Source of the DNA: Archivesica marissinica
Taxonomy: Eukaryota; Mollusca; Bivalvia; Venerida; Vesicomyidae
Assembly: GCA_014843695.1 (NCBI GenBank)
Contig: CM026404.1
Span: 538,601-602,600 of the forward strand
Reading direction: 5' to 3'
DNA: 64,000 nt
The translations under genes and the position numbers were made by a program. The notes under the pieces are model-generated. The model ran no database searches and was not told the origin of the DNA. It saw only the letters and a list, made by a program, of their open reading frames with translations. Below, in pieces: positions 1 through 12,000 of this stretch. How positions within the stretch are numbered: the stretch's first letter is position 1; every line of letters starts with the position of its first letter.

Positions 1-3000
1 AAAGTCTCGTAAGTTGTTGCTTATTCCGGTCTGAGCAAAGTATCGTAAGTTGTCGCTTACTCCGGTCTGAGCAAAGTCTCGTAAGCTGTTGCTTACTCCG
101 GTCTGAGCAAAGTATCGTAAGTTGTCGCTTACTCCGGTCTGAGCAAAGTCTCGTACGTTGTTGCTAACTCCGGTCTGAGCAAAGTCTCGTAAGTTGTTGC
201 TAACTCCGGTCTGAGCAAAGTCTCGTAAGTTGTTGCTAACTCCGGTCTGAGCAAAGTCTCGTAAGTTGTTGCTAACTCCGGTCTGAGCAAAGTCTCGTAA
301 GTTGTTGCTTAATTACTCCGGTCTGATCAAAGTCTCGTAAGTTGTTGCTTAATTACTCCGGTCTGAGCAAAGTCTCGTAAGTTGTTGCTAACTCCGGTCT
401 GATCAAAGTCTCGTAAGTTGTTGCTTACTCCGGTCTGAGCAAAGTCTCGTAAGTTGTTGCTAACTCCGGTCTGATCAAAGTCTCGTAAGTTGTTGCTAAC
501 TCCGGTCTGATCAAAGTATCGTCAGTTGTTGCTAACTCCGGTCTGAGCAAAGTCTCGTAAGTTGTTGCTTAATTACTCCGGTCTGATCAAAGTATCGTAA
601 GTTGTTGCTAACTCCGGTCTGAGCAAAGTCTCGTAAGTTGTTGCTCAATTACTCCGGTCTGATCAAAGTATCGTAAGTTGTTGCTTACTCCGGTCTGAGC
701 AGTCTCGTAAGTTGTTGCTGAATTACTCCGGTCTGAGCAAAGTCTCATAAGTTGTTGCTAACTCCGGTCTGATCAAAGTATCGTAAGTTGTTGCTTAATT
801 ACTCCGGTCTGATAAAAGTATCGTAAGTTGTTGCTTAATTACTCCGGTCTGAGCAAAGTCTCGTAAGTTGTTGCTTAATTACTCCGGTCTGAGCAAAGTC
901 TCGTAAGTTGTTGCTAACTCCGGTCTGAGCAAAGTCTCGTAAGTTGTTGCTTACTCCGGTCTGAGCAAAGTCTCGTAAGTTGTTGCTTACTCCGGTCTGA
1001 GCAAAGTATCGTAAGTTGTTGCTTACTCCGGTCTGAGCAAAGTCTCGTAAGTTGTTGCTTACTCCGGTCTGAGCAAAGTATCGTAAGTTGTTGCTTACGG
1101 TCTGATCAAAGTCTCGTAATTTGTTGCTTACTCCGGTCTGAGCAAAGTCTCGTAAGTTGTTGCTTACTCCGGTCTGAGCAAAGTTCGTAAGTTGTTGCTT
1201 ACTCCGGTCTGAGCAAAGTCTCGTAAGTTGTTGCTTACTCCGGTCTGAGCAAAGTCTCGTAAGTTGTTGCTTACTCGGTCTGAGCAAAGTATCGTAAGTT
1301 GTTGCTAACTCCGGTCTGAGCAAAGTCTCGTAAGTTGTTGCTTAATTACTCCGGTCTGATCAAAGTCTCGTAAGTTGTTGCTAACTCCGGTCTGAGCAAA
1401 GTCTCGTAAGTTGTTGCTTACTCCGGTCTGAGCAAAGTCTCGTAAGTTGTTGCTAACTCCGGTCTGACCAAAGTCTCGTAAGTTGTTGCTAACTCCGGTC
1501 TGAGCAAAGTCTCGTAAGTTGTTGCTAACTACGGTCTGATCAAAGTCTCGTAAGTTGTTGCTAACTCCGGTCTGATCAAAGTATCGTAAGTTGTTGCTAA
1601 CTCCGGTCTGAGCAAAGTCTCGTAAGTTGTTGCTTAATTACTCCGGTCTGATCAAAGTATCGTAAGTTGTTGCTAACTCCGGTCTGAGCAAAGTCTCGTA
1701 AGTTGTTGCTTAATTACTCCGGTATGATCAAAGTATCGTAAGTTGTTGCTTAATTACTCCGGTCTGAGCAAAGTCTCGTAAGTTGTTGCTTAATTACTCC
1801 GGTCTGATCAAAGTATCGTAAGTTGTTGCTTAATTACTCCGGTCTGAGCAAAGTCTCGTAAGTTGTTGCTTATTACTCCGGTCTGAGCAAAGTCTCGTAA
1901 GTTGTTGCTTACTCCGGTCTGAGCAAAGTCTCGTAAGTTGTTGCTTACTCCGGTCTGAGCAAAGTCTCGTAAGTTGTTGCTTACTCCGGTCTGATCAAAG
2001 TCTCGTAAGTTGTTGCTTACTCCGGTCTGATCAAAGTCTCGTAAGTTGTTGCTTACTCCGGTCTGATCAAAGTCTCGTAAGTTGTTGCTAACTCCGGTCT
2101 GAGCAAAGTCTCGTAAGTTGTTGCTTACTCCGGTCTGAGCAAAGTATCGTAAGTTGTTGCTTACTCCGGTCTGATCAAAGTCTCGTAAGTTGTTGCTTAC
2201 TCCGGTCTGAGCAAAGTCTCGTAAGTTGTTGCTTACTCCGGTCTGAGCAAAGTCTCGTAAGTTGTTGCTTACTCCGGTCTGAGCAAAGTCTCGTAAGTTG
2301 TTGCTTACTCCGGTCTGATCAAAGTCTCGTAAGTTGTTGCTTACTCCGGTCTGAGCAAAGTCTCGTAAGTTGTTGCTTACTCCGGTCTGAGCAAAGTCTC
2401 GTAAGTTGTTGCTTACTCCGGTCTGAGCAAAGTATCGTAAGTTGTTGCTTACTCCGGTCTGAGCAAAGTCTCGTAAGTTGTTGCTTACTCCGGTCTGAGC
2501 AAAGTATCGTAAGTTGTTGCTTACTCCGGTCTGATCAAAGTCTCGTAATTTGTTGCTTACTCCGGTCTGAGCAAAGTCTCGTAAGTTATTGCTTACTCCG
2601 GTCTGAGCAAAGTATCGTAAGTTGTTGCTTACTCCGGTCTGAGCAAAGTCTCGTAAGCTGTTGCTTACTCCGGTCTGAGCAAAGTATCGTAAGTTGTCGC
2701 TTACTCCGGTCTGAGCAAAGTATCGTAAGTTGTTGCTTACTCCGGTCTGAGCAAAGTCTCGTAAGTTGTTGCTTAATTACTCCGGTCTGAGCAAAGTCTC
2801 GTAAGTTGTTGCTAACTCCGGTCTGATCAAAGTATCGTAAGTTGTTGCTAACTCCGGTCTGATCAAAGTCTCGTAAGTTGTTGCTTACTCCGGTCTGAGC
2901 AAAGTCTCGTAAGTTGTTGCTAACTCCGGTCTGATCAAAGTATCGTAAGTTGTTGCTAACTCCGGTCTGAGCAAAGTCTCGTAAGTTGTTGCTTAATTAC

Positions 3001-6000
3001 TCCGGTCTGATCAAAGTATCGTAAGTTGTTGCTTAATTACTCCGGTCTGAGCAAAGTCTCGTAAGTTGTTGCTTAATTACTCCGGTCTGATCAAAGTATC
3101 GTAAGTTGTTGCTTAATTACTCCGGTCTGAGCAAAGTCTCGTAAGTTGTTGCTTAATTACTCCGGTCTGAGCAAAGTCTCGTAAGTTGTTGCTAACTCCG
3201 GTCTGATCAAAGTCTCGTAAGTTGTTGCTTACTCCGGTCTGAGCAAAGTCTCGTAAGTTGTTGCTTACTCCGGTCTGAGCAAAGTCTCGTAAGTTGTTGC
3301 TTACTCCGGTCTGAGCAAAGTCTCGTAAGTTGTTGCTTACTCCGGTCTGATCAAAGTCTCCTAAGTTGTTGCTTATTCCGGTCTGATCAAAGTCTCGTAA
3401 GTTGTTGCTTACTCCGGTCTGATCAAAGTCTCGTAAGTTGTTGCTAACTCCGGTCTGAGCAAAGTCTCGTAAGTTGTTGCTTACTCCGGTTTGAGCAAAG
3501 TATCGTAAGTTGTTGCTTACTCCGGTCTGATCAAAGTCTCGTAAGTTGTTGCTTACTCCGGTCTGAGCAAAGTCTCGTAAGTTGTTGCTTACTCCGGTCT
3601 GAGCAAAGTCTCGTAAGTTGTTGCTTACTCCGGTCTGAGCAAAGTCTCGTAAGTTGTTGCTTACTCCGGTCTGAGCAAAGTCTCGTAAGTTGTTGCTTAC
3701 TCCGGTCTGATCAAAGTCTCGTAAGTTGTTGCTTACTCCGGTCTGAGCAAAGTCTCGTAAGTTTTGCTTACTCCGGTCTGAGCAAAGTATCGTAAGTTGT
3801 TGTTTACTCCGGTCTGAGCAAAGTCTCGTAAGTTGTTGCTTACTCCGGTCTGAGCAAAGTATCGTAAGTTGTTGCTTACTCCGGTCTGAGCAAAGTATCG
3901 TAAGTTGTTGCTTACTCCGGTCTGATCAAAGTATCGTAAGTTGTTGCTTAATTACTCCGGTCTGAGCAAAGTCTCGTAAGTTGTTGCTTAATTACTCCGG
4001 TCTGATCAAAGTATCGTAAGTTGTTGCTTAATTACTCCGGTCTGAGCAAAGTCTCGTAAGTTGTTGCTTAATTACTCCGGTCTGAGCAAAGTCTCGTAAG
4101 TTGTTGCTAACTCCGGTCTGATCAAAGTCTCGTAAGTTGTTGCTTACTCCGGTCTGAGCAAAGTCTCGTAAGTTGTTGCTTACTCCGGTCTGAGCAAAGT
4201 CTCGTAAGTTGTTGCTTACTCCGGTCTGAGCAAAGTCTCGTAAGTTGTTGCTTACTCCGGTCTGATCAAAGTCTCGTAAGTTGTTGCTTACTCCGGTCTG
4301 ATCAAAGTCTCGTAAGTTGTTGCTTACTCCGGTCTGAGCAAAGTCTCGTAAGTTGTTGCTTACTCCGGTCTGAGCAAAGTATCGTAAGTTGTTGCTTACT
4401 CCGGTCTGATCAAAGTCTCGTAAGTTGTTGCTTACTCCGGTCTGAGCAAAGTCTCGTAAGTTGTTGCTTACTCCGGTCTGAGCAAAGTCTCGTAAGTTGT
4501 TGCTTACTCCGGTCTGAGCAAAGTCTCGTAAGTTGTTGCTTACTCCGGTCTGAGCAAAGTATCGTAAGTTGTTGCTTACTCCGGTCTGAGCAAAGTCTCG
4601 TAAGTTGTTGCTTAATTACTCCGGTCTGATCAAAGTCTCGTAAGTTGTTGCTTACTCCGGTCTGAGCAAAGTCTCGTAAGTTGTTGCTTACTCCGGTCTG
4701 AGCAAAGTCTCGTAAGTTGTTGCTTACTCCGGTCTGAGCAAAGTATCGTAAGTTGTTGCTTACTCCGGTCTGAGCAAAGTCTCGTAAGTTGTTGCTTACT
4801 CCGGTCTGAGCAAAGTATCGTAAGTTGTTGCTTACTCCGGTCTGATCAAAGTCTCGTAATTTGTTGCTTACTCCGGTCTGAGCAAAGTCTCGTAAGTTGT
4901 TGCTTACTCCGGTCTGAGCAAAGTATCGTAAGTTGTTGCTTACTCCGGTCTGAGCAAAGTCTCGTAAGCTGTTGCTTACTCCGGTCTGAGCAAAGTATCG
5001 TAAGTTGTCTCCGGTCTGAGCAGTCTCGTAAGTTGTTGCTAACTCCGGTCTGATCAAAGTCTCGTAAGTTGTTGCTTACTCCGGTCTGAGCAAAGTCTCG
5101 TAAGTTGTTGCTTACTCCGGTCTGAGCAAAGTCTCGTAAGTTGTTGCTTACTCCGGTCTGAGCAAAGTCTCGTAAGTTGTTGCTTACTCCGGTCTGATCA
5201 AAGTCTCGTAAGTTGTTGCTTACTCCGGTCTGATCAAAGTCTCGTAAGTTGTTGCTAACTCCGGTCTGAGCAAAGTCTCGTAAGTTGTTGCTTACTCCGG
5301 TCTGAGCAAAGTATCGTAAGTTGTTGCTTACTCCGGTCTGATCAAAGTCTCGTAAGTTGTTGCTTACTCCGGTCTGAGCAAAGTCTCGTAAGTTGTTGCT
5401 TAATTACTCCGGTCTGAGCAAAGTCTCGTAAGTTGTTGCTTACTCCGGTCTGAGCAAAGTCTCGTAAGTTGTTGCTTACTCCGGTCTGAGCAAAGTATCG
5501 TAAGTTGTTGCTTACTCCGGTCTGAGCAAAGTCTCGTAAGTTGTTGCTTAATTACTCCGGTCTGATCAAAGTCTCGTAAGTTGTTGCTTACTCCGGTCTG
5601 AGCAAAGTCTCGTAAGTTGTTGCTTACTCCGGTCTGAGCAAAGTCTCGTAAGTTGTTGCTTACTCCGGTCTGAGCAAAGTATCGTAAGTTGTTGCTTACT
5701 CCGGTCTGAGCAAAGTCTCGTAAGTTGTTGCTTACTCCGGTCTGAGCAAAGTATCGTAAGTTGTCTCCGGTCTGAGCAGTCTCGTAAGCTGTTGCTTACT
5801 CCGGTCTGAGCAAAGTCTCGTAAGTTGTTGCTAACTCCGGTCTGAGCAAAGTCTCGTAAGTTGTTGCTAACTCCGGTCTGAGCAAAGTCTCGTAAGTTGT
5901 TGCTAATTCCGGTCTGAGCAAAGTCTCGTAAGTTGTTGCTAACTCCGGTCTGAGCAAAGTCTCGTAAGTTGTTGCTTAATTACTCCGGTCTGAGCAAAGT

Positions 6001-9000
6001 CTCGTAAGTTGTTGCTAACTCCGGTCTGATCAAAGTATCGTAAGTTGTTGCTAACTCCGGTCTGATCAAAGTCTCGTAAGTTGTTGCTTACTCCGGTCTG
6101 AGCAAAGTCTCGTAAGTTGTTGCTAACTCCGGTCTGATCAAAGTCTCGTAAGTTGTTCCTAACTCCGGTCTGATCAAAGTATCGTAAGTTGTTGCTAACT
6201 CGGGTCTGAACAAAGTCTCGTAAGTTGTTGCTTAATTACTCCGGTCTGATCAAAGTATCGTAAGTTGTTGCTAACTCCGGTCTGAGCAAAGTCTCGTAAG
6301 TTGTTGCTTAATTACTCCGGTCTGATCAAAGTATCGTAAGTTGTTGCTTAATTACTCCGGTCTGAGCAAAGTCTCGTAAGTTGTTGCTTAATTACTCCGG
6401 TCTGATCAAAGTATCGTAAGTTGTTGCTTAATTACTCCGGTCTGAGCAAAGTCTCGTAAGTTGTTGCTTAATTACTCCGGTCTGATCAAAGTATCGTAAG
6501 TTGTTGCTTAATTACTCCGGTCTGAGCAAAGTCTCGTAAGTTGTTGCTTAATTACTCCGGTCTGATCAAAGTATCGTAAGTTGTTGCTTAATTACTCCGG
6601 TCTGAGCAAAGTCTCGTAAGTTGTTGCTTAATTACTCCGGTCTGATCAAAGTATCGTAAGTTGTTGCTTAATTACTCCGGTCTGAGCAAAGTCTCGTAAG
6701 TTGTTGCTTAATTACTCCGGTCTGATCAAAGTATCGTAAGTTGTTGCTTACTCCGGTCTGATCAAAGTCTCGTAAGTTGTTGCTAACTCCGGTCTGAGCA
6801 AAGTCTCGTAAGTTGTTGCTTACTCCGGTCTGAGCAAAGTATCGTAAGTTGTTGCTTACTCCGGTCTGATCAAAGTCTCGTAAGTTGTTGCTTACTCCGG
6901 TCTGAGCAAAGTCTCGTAAGTTGTTGCTTACTCCGGTCTGAGCAAAGTCTCGTAAGTTGTTGCTTACTCCGGTCTGAGCAAAGTCTCGTAAGTTGTTGCT
7001 TACTCCGGTCTGAGCAAAGTATCGTAAGTTGTTGCTTACTCCGGTCTGAGCAAAGTCTCGTAAGTTGTTGCTTAATTACTCCGGTCTGATCAAAGTCTCG
7101 TAAGTTGTTGCTTACTCCGGTCTGAGCAAAGTCTCGTAAGTTGTTGCTTACTCCGGTCTGAGCAAAGTCTCGTAAGTTGTTGCTTACTCCGGTCTGAGCA
7201 AAGTATCGTAAGTTGTTGCTTACTCCGGTCTGAGCAAAGTCTCGTAAGTTGTTGCTTACTCCGGTCTGAGCAAATTATCGTAAGTTGTTGCTTACTCCGG
7301 TCTGATCAAAGTCTCGTAATTTGTTGCTTACTCCGGTCTGAGCAAAGTCTCGTAAGTTATTGCTTACTCCGGTCTGAGCAAAGTATCGTAAGTTGTTGTT
7401 TACTCCGGTCTGAGCAAAGTCTCGTAAGCTGTTGCTTACTCCGGTCTGAGCAAAGTATCGTAAGTTGTCACTTACTCCGGTCTGAGCAAAGTATCGTAAG
7501 TTGTTTCCGGTCTGAGCAGTTCGTAAGTTGTTGCTTACTCCGGTCTGAGCAAAGTCTCGTAAGTTGTTGCTAACTCCGGTCTGACCAAAGTCTCGTAAGT
7601 TGTTGCTAACTCCGGTCTGAGCAAAGTCTCGTAAGTTGTTGCTAACTCCGGTCTGATCAAAGTCTCGTAAGTTGTTGCTAACTCCGGTCTGATCAAAGTC
7701 TCGGAAGTTGTTGCTTACTCCGGTCTGAGCAAAGTCTCGTAAGTTGTTGCTTACTCCGGTCTGAGCAAAGTCTCGTAAGTTGTTGCTTACTCCGGTCTGA
7801 GCAAAGTCTCGTAAGTTGTTGCTTACTCCGGTCTGATCAAAGTCTCGTAAGTTGTTGCTTACTCCGGTCTGATCAAAGTCTCGTAAGTTGTTGCTTACTC
7901 CGGTCTGATCAAAGTCTCGTAAGTTGTTGCTAACTCCGGTCTGAGCAAAGTCTCGTAAGTTGTTGCTTACTCCGGTCTGAGCAAAGTATTGTAAGTTGTT
8001 GCTTACTCCGGTCTGATCAAAGTCTCGTAAGTTGTTGCTTACTCCGGTCTGAGCAAAGTCTCGTAAGTTGTTGCTTACTCCGGTCTGAGCAAAGTCTCGT
8101 AAGTTGTTGCTAACTCCGGTCTGATCAAAGTCTCGTAAGTTGTTGCTAACTCCGGTCTGATCAAAGTATCGTAAGTTGTTGCTAACTCCGGTCTGAGCAA
8201 AGTCTCGTAAGTTGTTGCTTAATTACTCCGGTCTGATCAAAGTATCGTAAGTTGTTGCTTAATTACTCCGGTCTGAGCAAAGTCTCGTAAGTTGTTGCTT
8301 AATTACTCCGGTCTGATCAAAGTATCGTAAGTTGTTGCTTAATTACTCCGGTCTGAGCAAAGTCTCGTAAGTTGTTGCTTAATTACTCCGGTCTGAGCAA
8401 AGTCTCGTAAGTTGTTGCTTAATTACTCCGGTCTGAGCAAAGTCTCGTAAGTTGTTGCTTAATTACTCCGGTCTGAGCAAAGTCTCGTAAGTTGTTGCTA
8501 ACTCCGGTCTGATCAAAGTCTCGTAAGTTGTTGCTTACTCCGGTCTGAGCAAAGTCTCGTAAGTTGTTGCTTACTCCGGTCTGAGCAAAGTCTCGTAAGT
8601 TGTTGCTTACTCCGGTCTGAGCAAAGTCTCGTAAGTTGTTGCTTACTCCGGTCTGATCAAAGTCTCGTAAGTTGTTGCTTATTCCGGTCTGATCAAAGTC
8701 TCGTAAGTTGTTGCTTACTCCGGTCTGATCAAAGTCTCGTAAGTTGTTGTCTCCGGTCTGAGCAAAGTCTCGTAAGTTGTTGCTTACTCCGGTCTGAGCA
8801 AAGTATCGTAAGTTGTTGCTTACTCCGGTCTGATCAAAGTCTCGTAAGTTGTTGCTTACTCCGGTCTGAGCAAAGTCTCGTAAGTTGTTGCTTACTCCGG
8901 TCTGAGCAAAGTCTCGTAAGTTGTTGCTTACTCCGGTCTGAGCAAAGTCTCGTAAGTTGTTGCTTACTCCGGTCTGAGCAAAGTATCGTAAGTTGTTGCT

Positions 9001-12000
9001 TACTCCGGTCTGAGCAAAGTCTCGTAAGTTGTTGCTTAATTACTCAGGTCTGATCAAAGTCTCGTAAGTTGTTGCTTACTCCGGTCTGAGCAAAGTCTCG
9101 TAAGTTGTTGCTTACTCCGGTCTGAGCAAAGTCTCGTAAGTTGTTGCTTAATTACTCCGGTCTGATCAATGTATCGTAAGTTGTTGCTTAATTACTCCGG
9201 TCTGAGCAAAGTCTCGTAAGTTGTTGCTTATTACTCCGGTCTGATCAAAGTATCGTAAGTTGTTGCTTAATTACTCCGGTCTGAGCAAAGTCTCGTAAGT
9301 TGTTGCTTAATTACTCCGGTCTGAGCAAAGTCTCGTAAGTTGTTGCTAACTCCGGTCTGATCAAAGTCTCGTAAGTTGTTGCTTACTCCGGTCTGAGCAA
9401 AGTCTCGTAAGTTGTTGCTTACTCCGGTCTGAGCAAAGTCTCGTAAGTTGTTGCTTACTCCGGTCTGAGCAAAGTCTCGTAAGTTGTTGCTTACTCCGGT
9501 CTGAGCAAAGTATCGTAAGTTGTTGCTTACTCCGGTCTGAGCAAAGTCTCGTAAGTTGTTGCTTAATTACTCCGGTCTGATCAAAGTCTCGTAAGTTGTT
9601 GCTTACTCCGGTCTGAGCAAAGTCTCGTAAGTTGTTGCTTACTCCGGTCTGAGCAAAGTCTCGTAAGTTGTTGCTTACTCCGGTCTGAGCAAAGTATCGT
9701 AAGTTGTTGCTTACTCCGGTCTGAGCAAAGTCTCGTAAGTTGTTGCTTACTCCGGTCTGAGCAAAGTATCGTAAGTTGTTGCTTACTCCGGTCTGATCAA
9801 AGTCTCGTAATTTGTTGCTTACTCCGGTCTGAGCAAAGTCTCGTAAGTTATTGCTTACTCCGGTCTGAGCAAAGTATCGTAAGTTGTTGTTTACTCCGGT
9901 CTGAGCAAAGTCTCGTAAGCTGTTGCTTACTCCGGTCTGAGCAAAGTATCGTAAGTTGTCACTTACTCCGGTCTGAGCAAAGTATCGTAAGTTGTCTTAC
10001 TCCGGTCTGAGCAAAGTTCGTAAGTTGTTGCTTACTCCGGTCTGAGCAAAGTCTCGTAAGTTGTTGCTAACTCCGGTCTGACCAAAGTCTCGTAAGTTGT
10101 TGCTAACTCCGGTCTGAGCAAAGTCTCGTAAGTTGTTGCTAACTCCGGTCTGATCAAAGTCTCGTAAGTTGTTGCTAACTCCGGTCTGATCAAAGTCTCG
10201 GAAGTTGTTGCTTACTCCGGTCTGAGCAAAGTCTCGTAAGTTGTTGCTTACTCCGGTCTGAGCAAAGTCTCGTAAGTTGTTGCTTACTCCGGTCTGAGCA
10301 AAGTCTCGTAAGTTGTTGCTTACTCCGGTCTGATCAAAGTCTCGTAAGTTGTTGCTTACTCCGGTCTGATCAAAGTCTCGTAAGTTGTTGCTTACTCCGG
10401 TCTGATCAAAGTCTCGTAAGTTGTTGCTAACTCCGGTCTGAGCAAAGTCTCGTAAGTTGTTGCTTACTCCGGTCTGAGCAAAGTATTGTAAGTTGTTGCT
10501 TACTCCGGTCTGATCAAAGTCTCGTAAGTTGTTGCTTACTCCGGTCTGAGCAAAGTCTCGTAAGTTGTTGCTTACTCCGGTCTGAGCAAAGTCTCGTAAG
10601 TTGTTGCTAACTCCGGTCTGATCAAAGTCTCGTAAGTTGTTGCTAACTCCGGTCTGATCAAAGTATCGTAAGTTGTTGCTAACTCCGGTCTGAGCAAAGT
10701 CTCGTAAGTTGTTGCTTAATTACTCCGGTCTGATCAAAGTATCGTAAGTTGTTGCTAACTCCGGTCTGAGCAAAGTCTCGTAAGTTGTTGCTTAATTACT
10801 CCGGTCTGATCAAAGTATCGTAAGTTGTTGCTTAATTACTCCGGTCTGAGCAAAGTCTCGTAAGTTGTTGCTTAATTACTCCGGTCTGAGCAAAGTCTCG
10901 TAAGTTGTTGCTTAATTACTCCGGTCTGAGCAAAGTCTCGTAAGTTGTTGCTTAATTACTCCGGTCTGAGCAAAGTCTCGTAAGTTGTTGCTAACTCCGG
11001 TCTGATCAAAGTCTCGTAAGTTGTTGCTTACTCCGGTCTGAGCAAAGTCTCGTAAGTTGTTGCTTACTCCGGTCTGAGCAAAGTCTCGTAAGTTGTTGCT
11101 TACTCCGGTCTGAGCAAAGTCTCGTAAGTTGTTGCTTACTCCGGTCTGATCAAAGTCTCGTAAGTTGTTGCTTACTCCGGTCTGATCAAAGTCTCGTAAG
11201 TTGTTGCTTACTCCGGTCTGATCAAAGTCTCGTAAGTTGTTGCTAACTCCGGTCTGAGCAAAGTCTCGTAAGTTGTTGCTTACTCCGGTCTGAGCAAAGT
11301 ATCGTAAGTTGTTGCTTACTCCGGTCTGATCAAAGTCTCGTAAGTTGTTGCTTACTCCGGTCTGAGCAAAGTCTCGTAAGTTGTTGCTTACTCCGGTCTG
11401 AGCAAAGTCTCGTAAGTTGTTGCTTACTCCGGTCTGAGCAAAGTCTCGTAAGTTGTTGCTTACTCCGGTCTGAGCAAAGTATCGTAAGTTGTTGCTTACT
11501 CCGGTCTGAGCAAAGTCTCGTAAGTTGTTGCTTAATTACTCAGGTCTGATCAAAGTCTCGTAAGTTGTTGCTTACTCCGGTCTGAGCAAAGTCTCGTAAG
11601 TTGTTGCTTACTCCGGTCTGAGCAAAGTCTCGTAAGTTGTTGCTTAATTACTCCGGTATGATCAATGTATCGTAAGTTGTTGCTTAATTACTCCGGTCTG
11701 AGCAAAGTCTCGTAAGTTGTTGCTTAATTACTCCGGTCTGATCAAAGTATCGTAAGTTGTTGCTTAATTACTCCGGTCTGAGCAAAGTCTCGTAAGTTGT
11801 TGCTTAATTACTCCGGTCTGAGCAAAGTCTCGTAAGTTGTTGCTAACTCCGGTCTGATCAAAGTCTCGTAAGTTGTTGCTTACTCCGGTCTGAGCAAAGT
11901 CTCGTAAGTTGTTGCTTACTCCGGTCTGAGCAAAGTCTCGTAAGTTGTTGCTTACTCCGGTCTGAGCAAAGTCTCGTAAGTTGTTGCTTACTCCGGTCTG

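Noticed and set aside
835..5057. Minus-strand repetitive open frames in the first satellite
   Set aside because: Explained by the 36-bp period; the 40-bp units shift the frame without any sign of selection.
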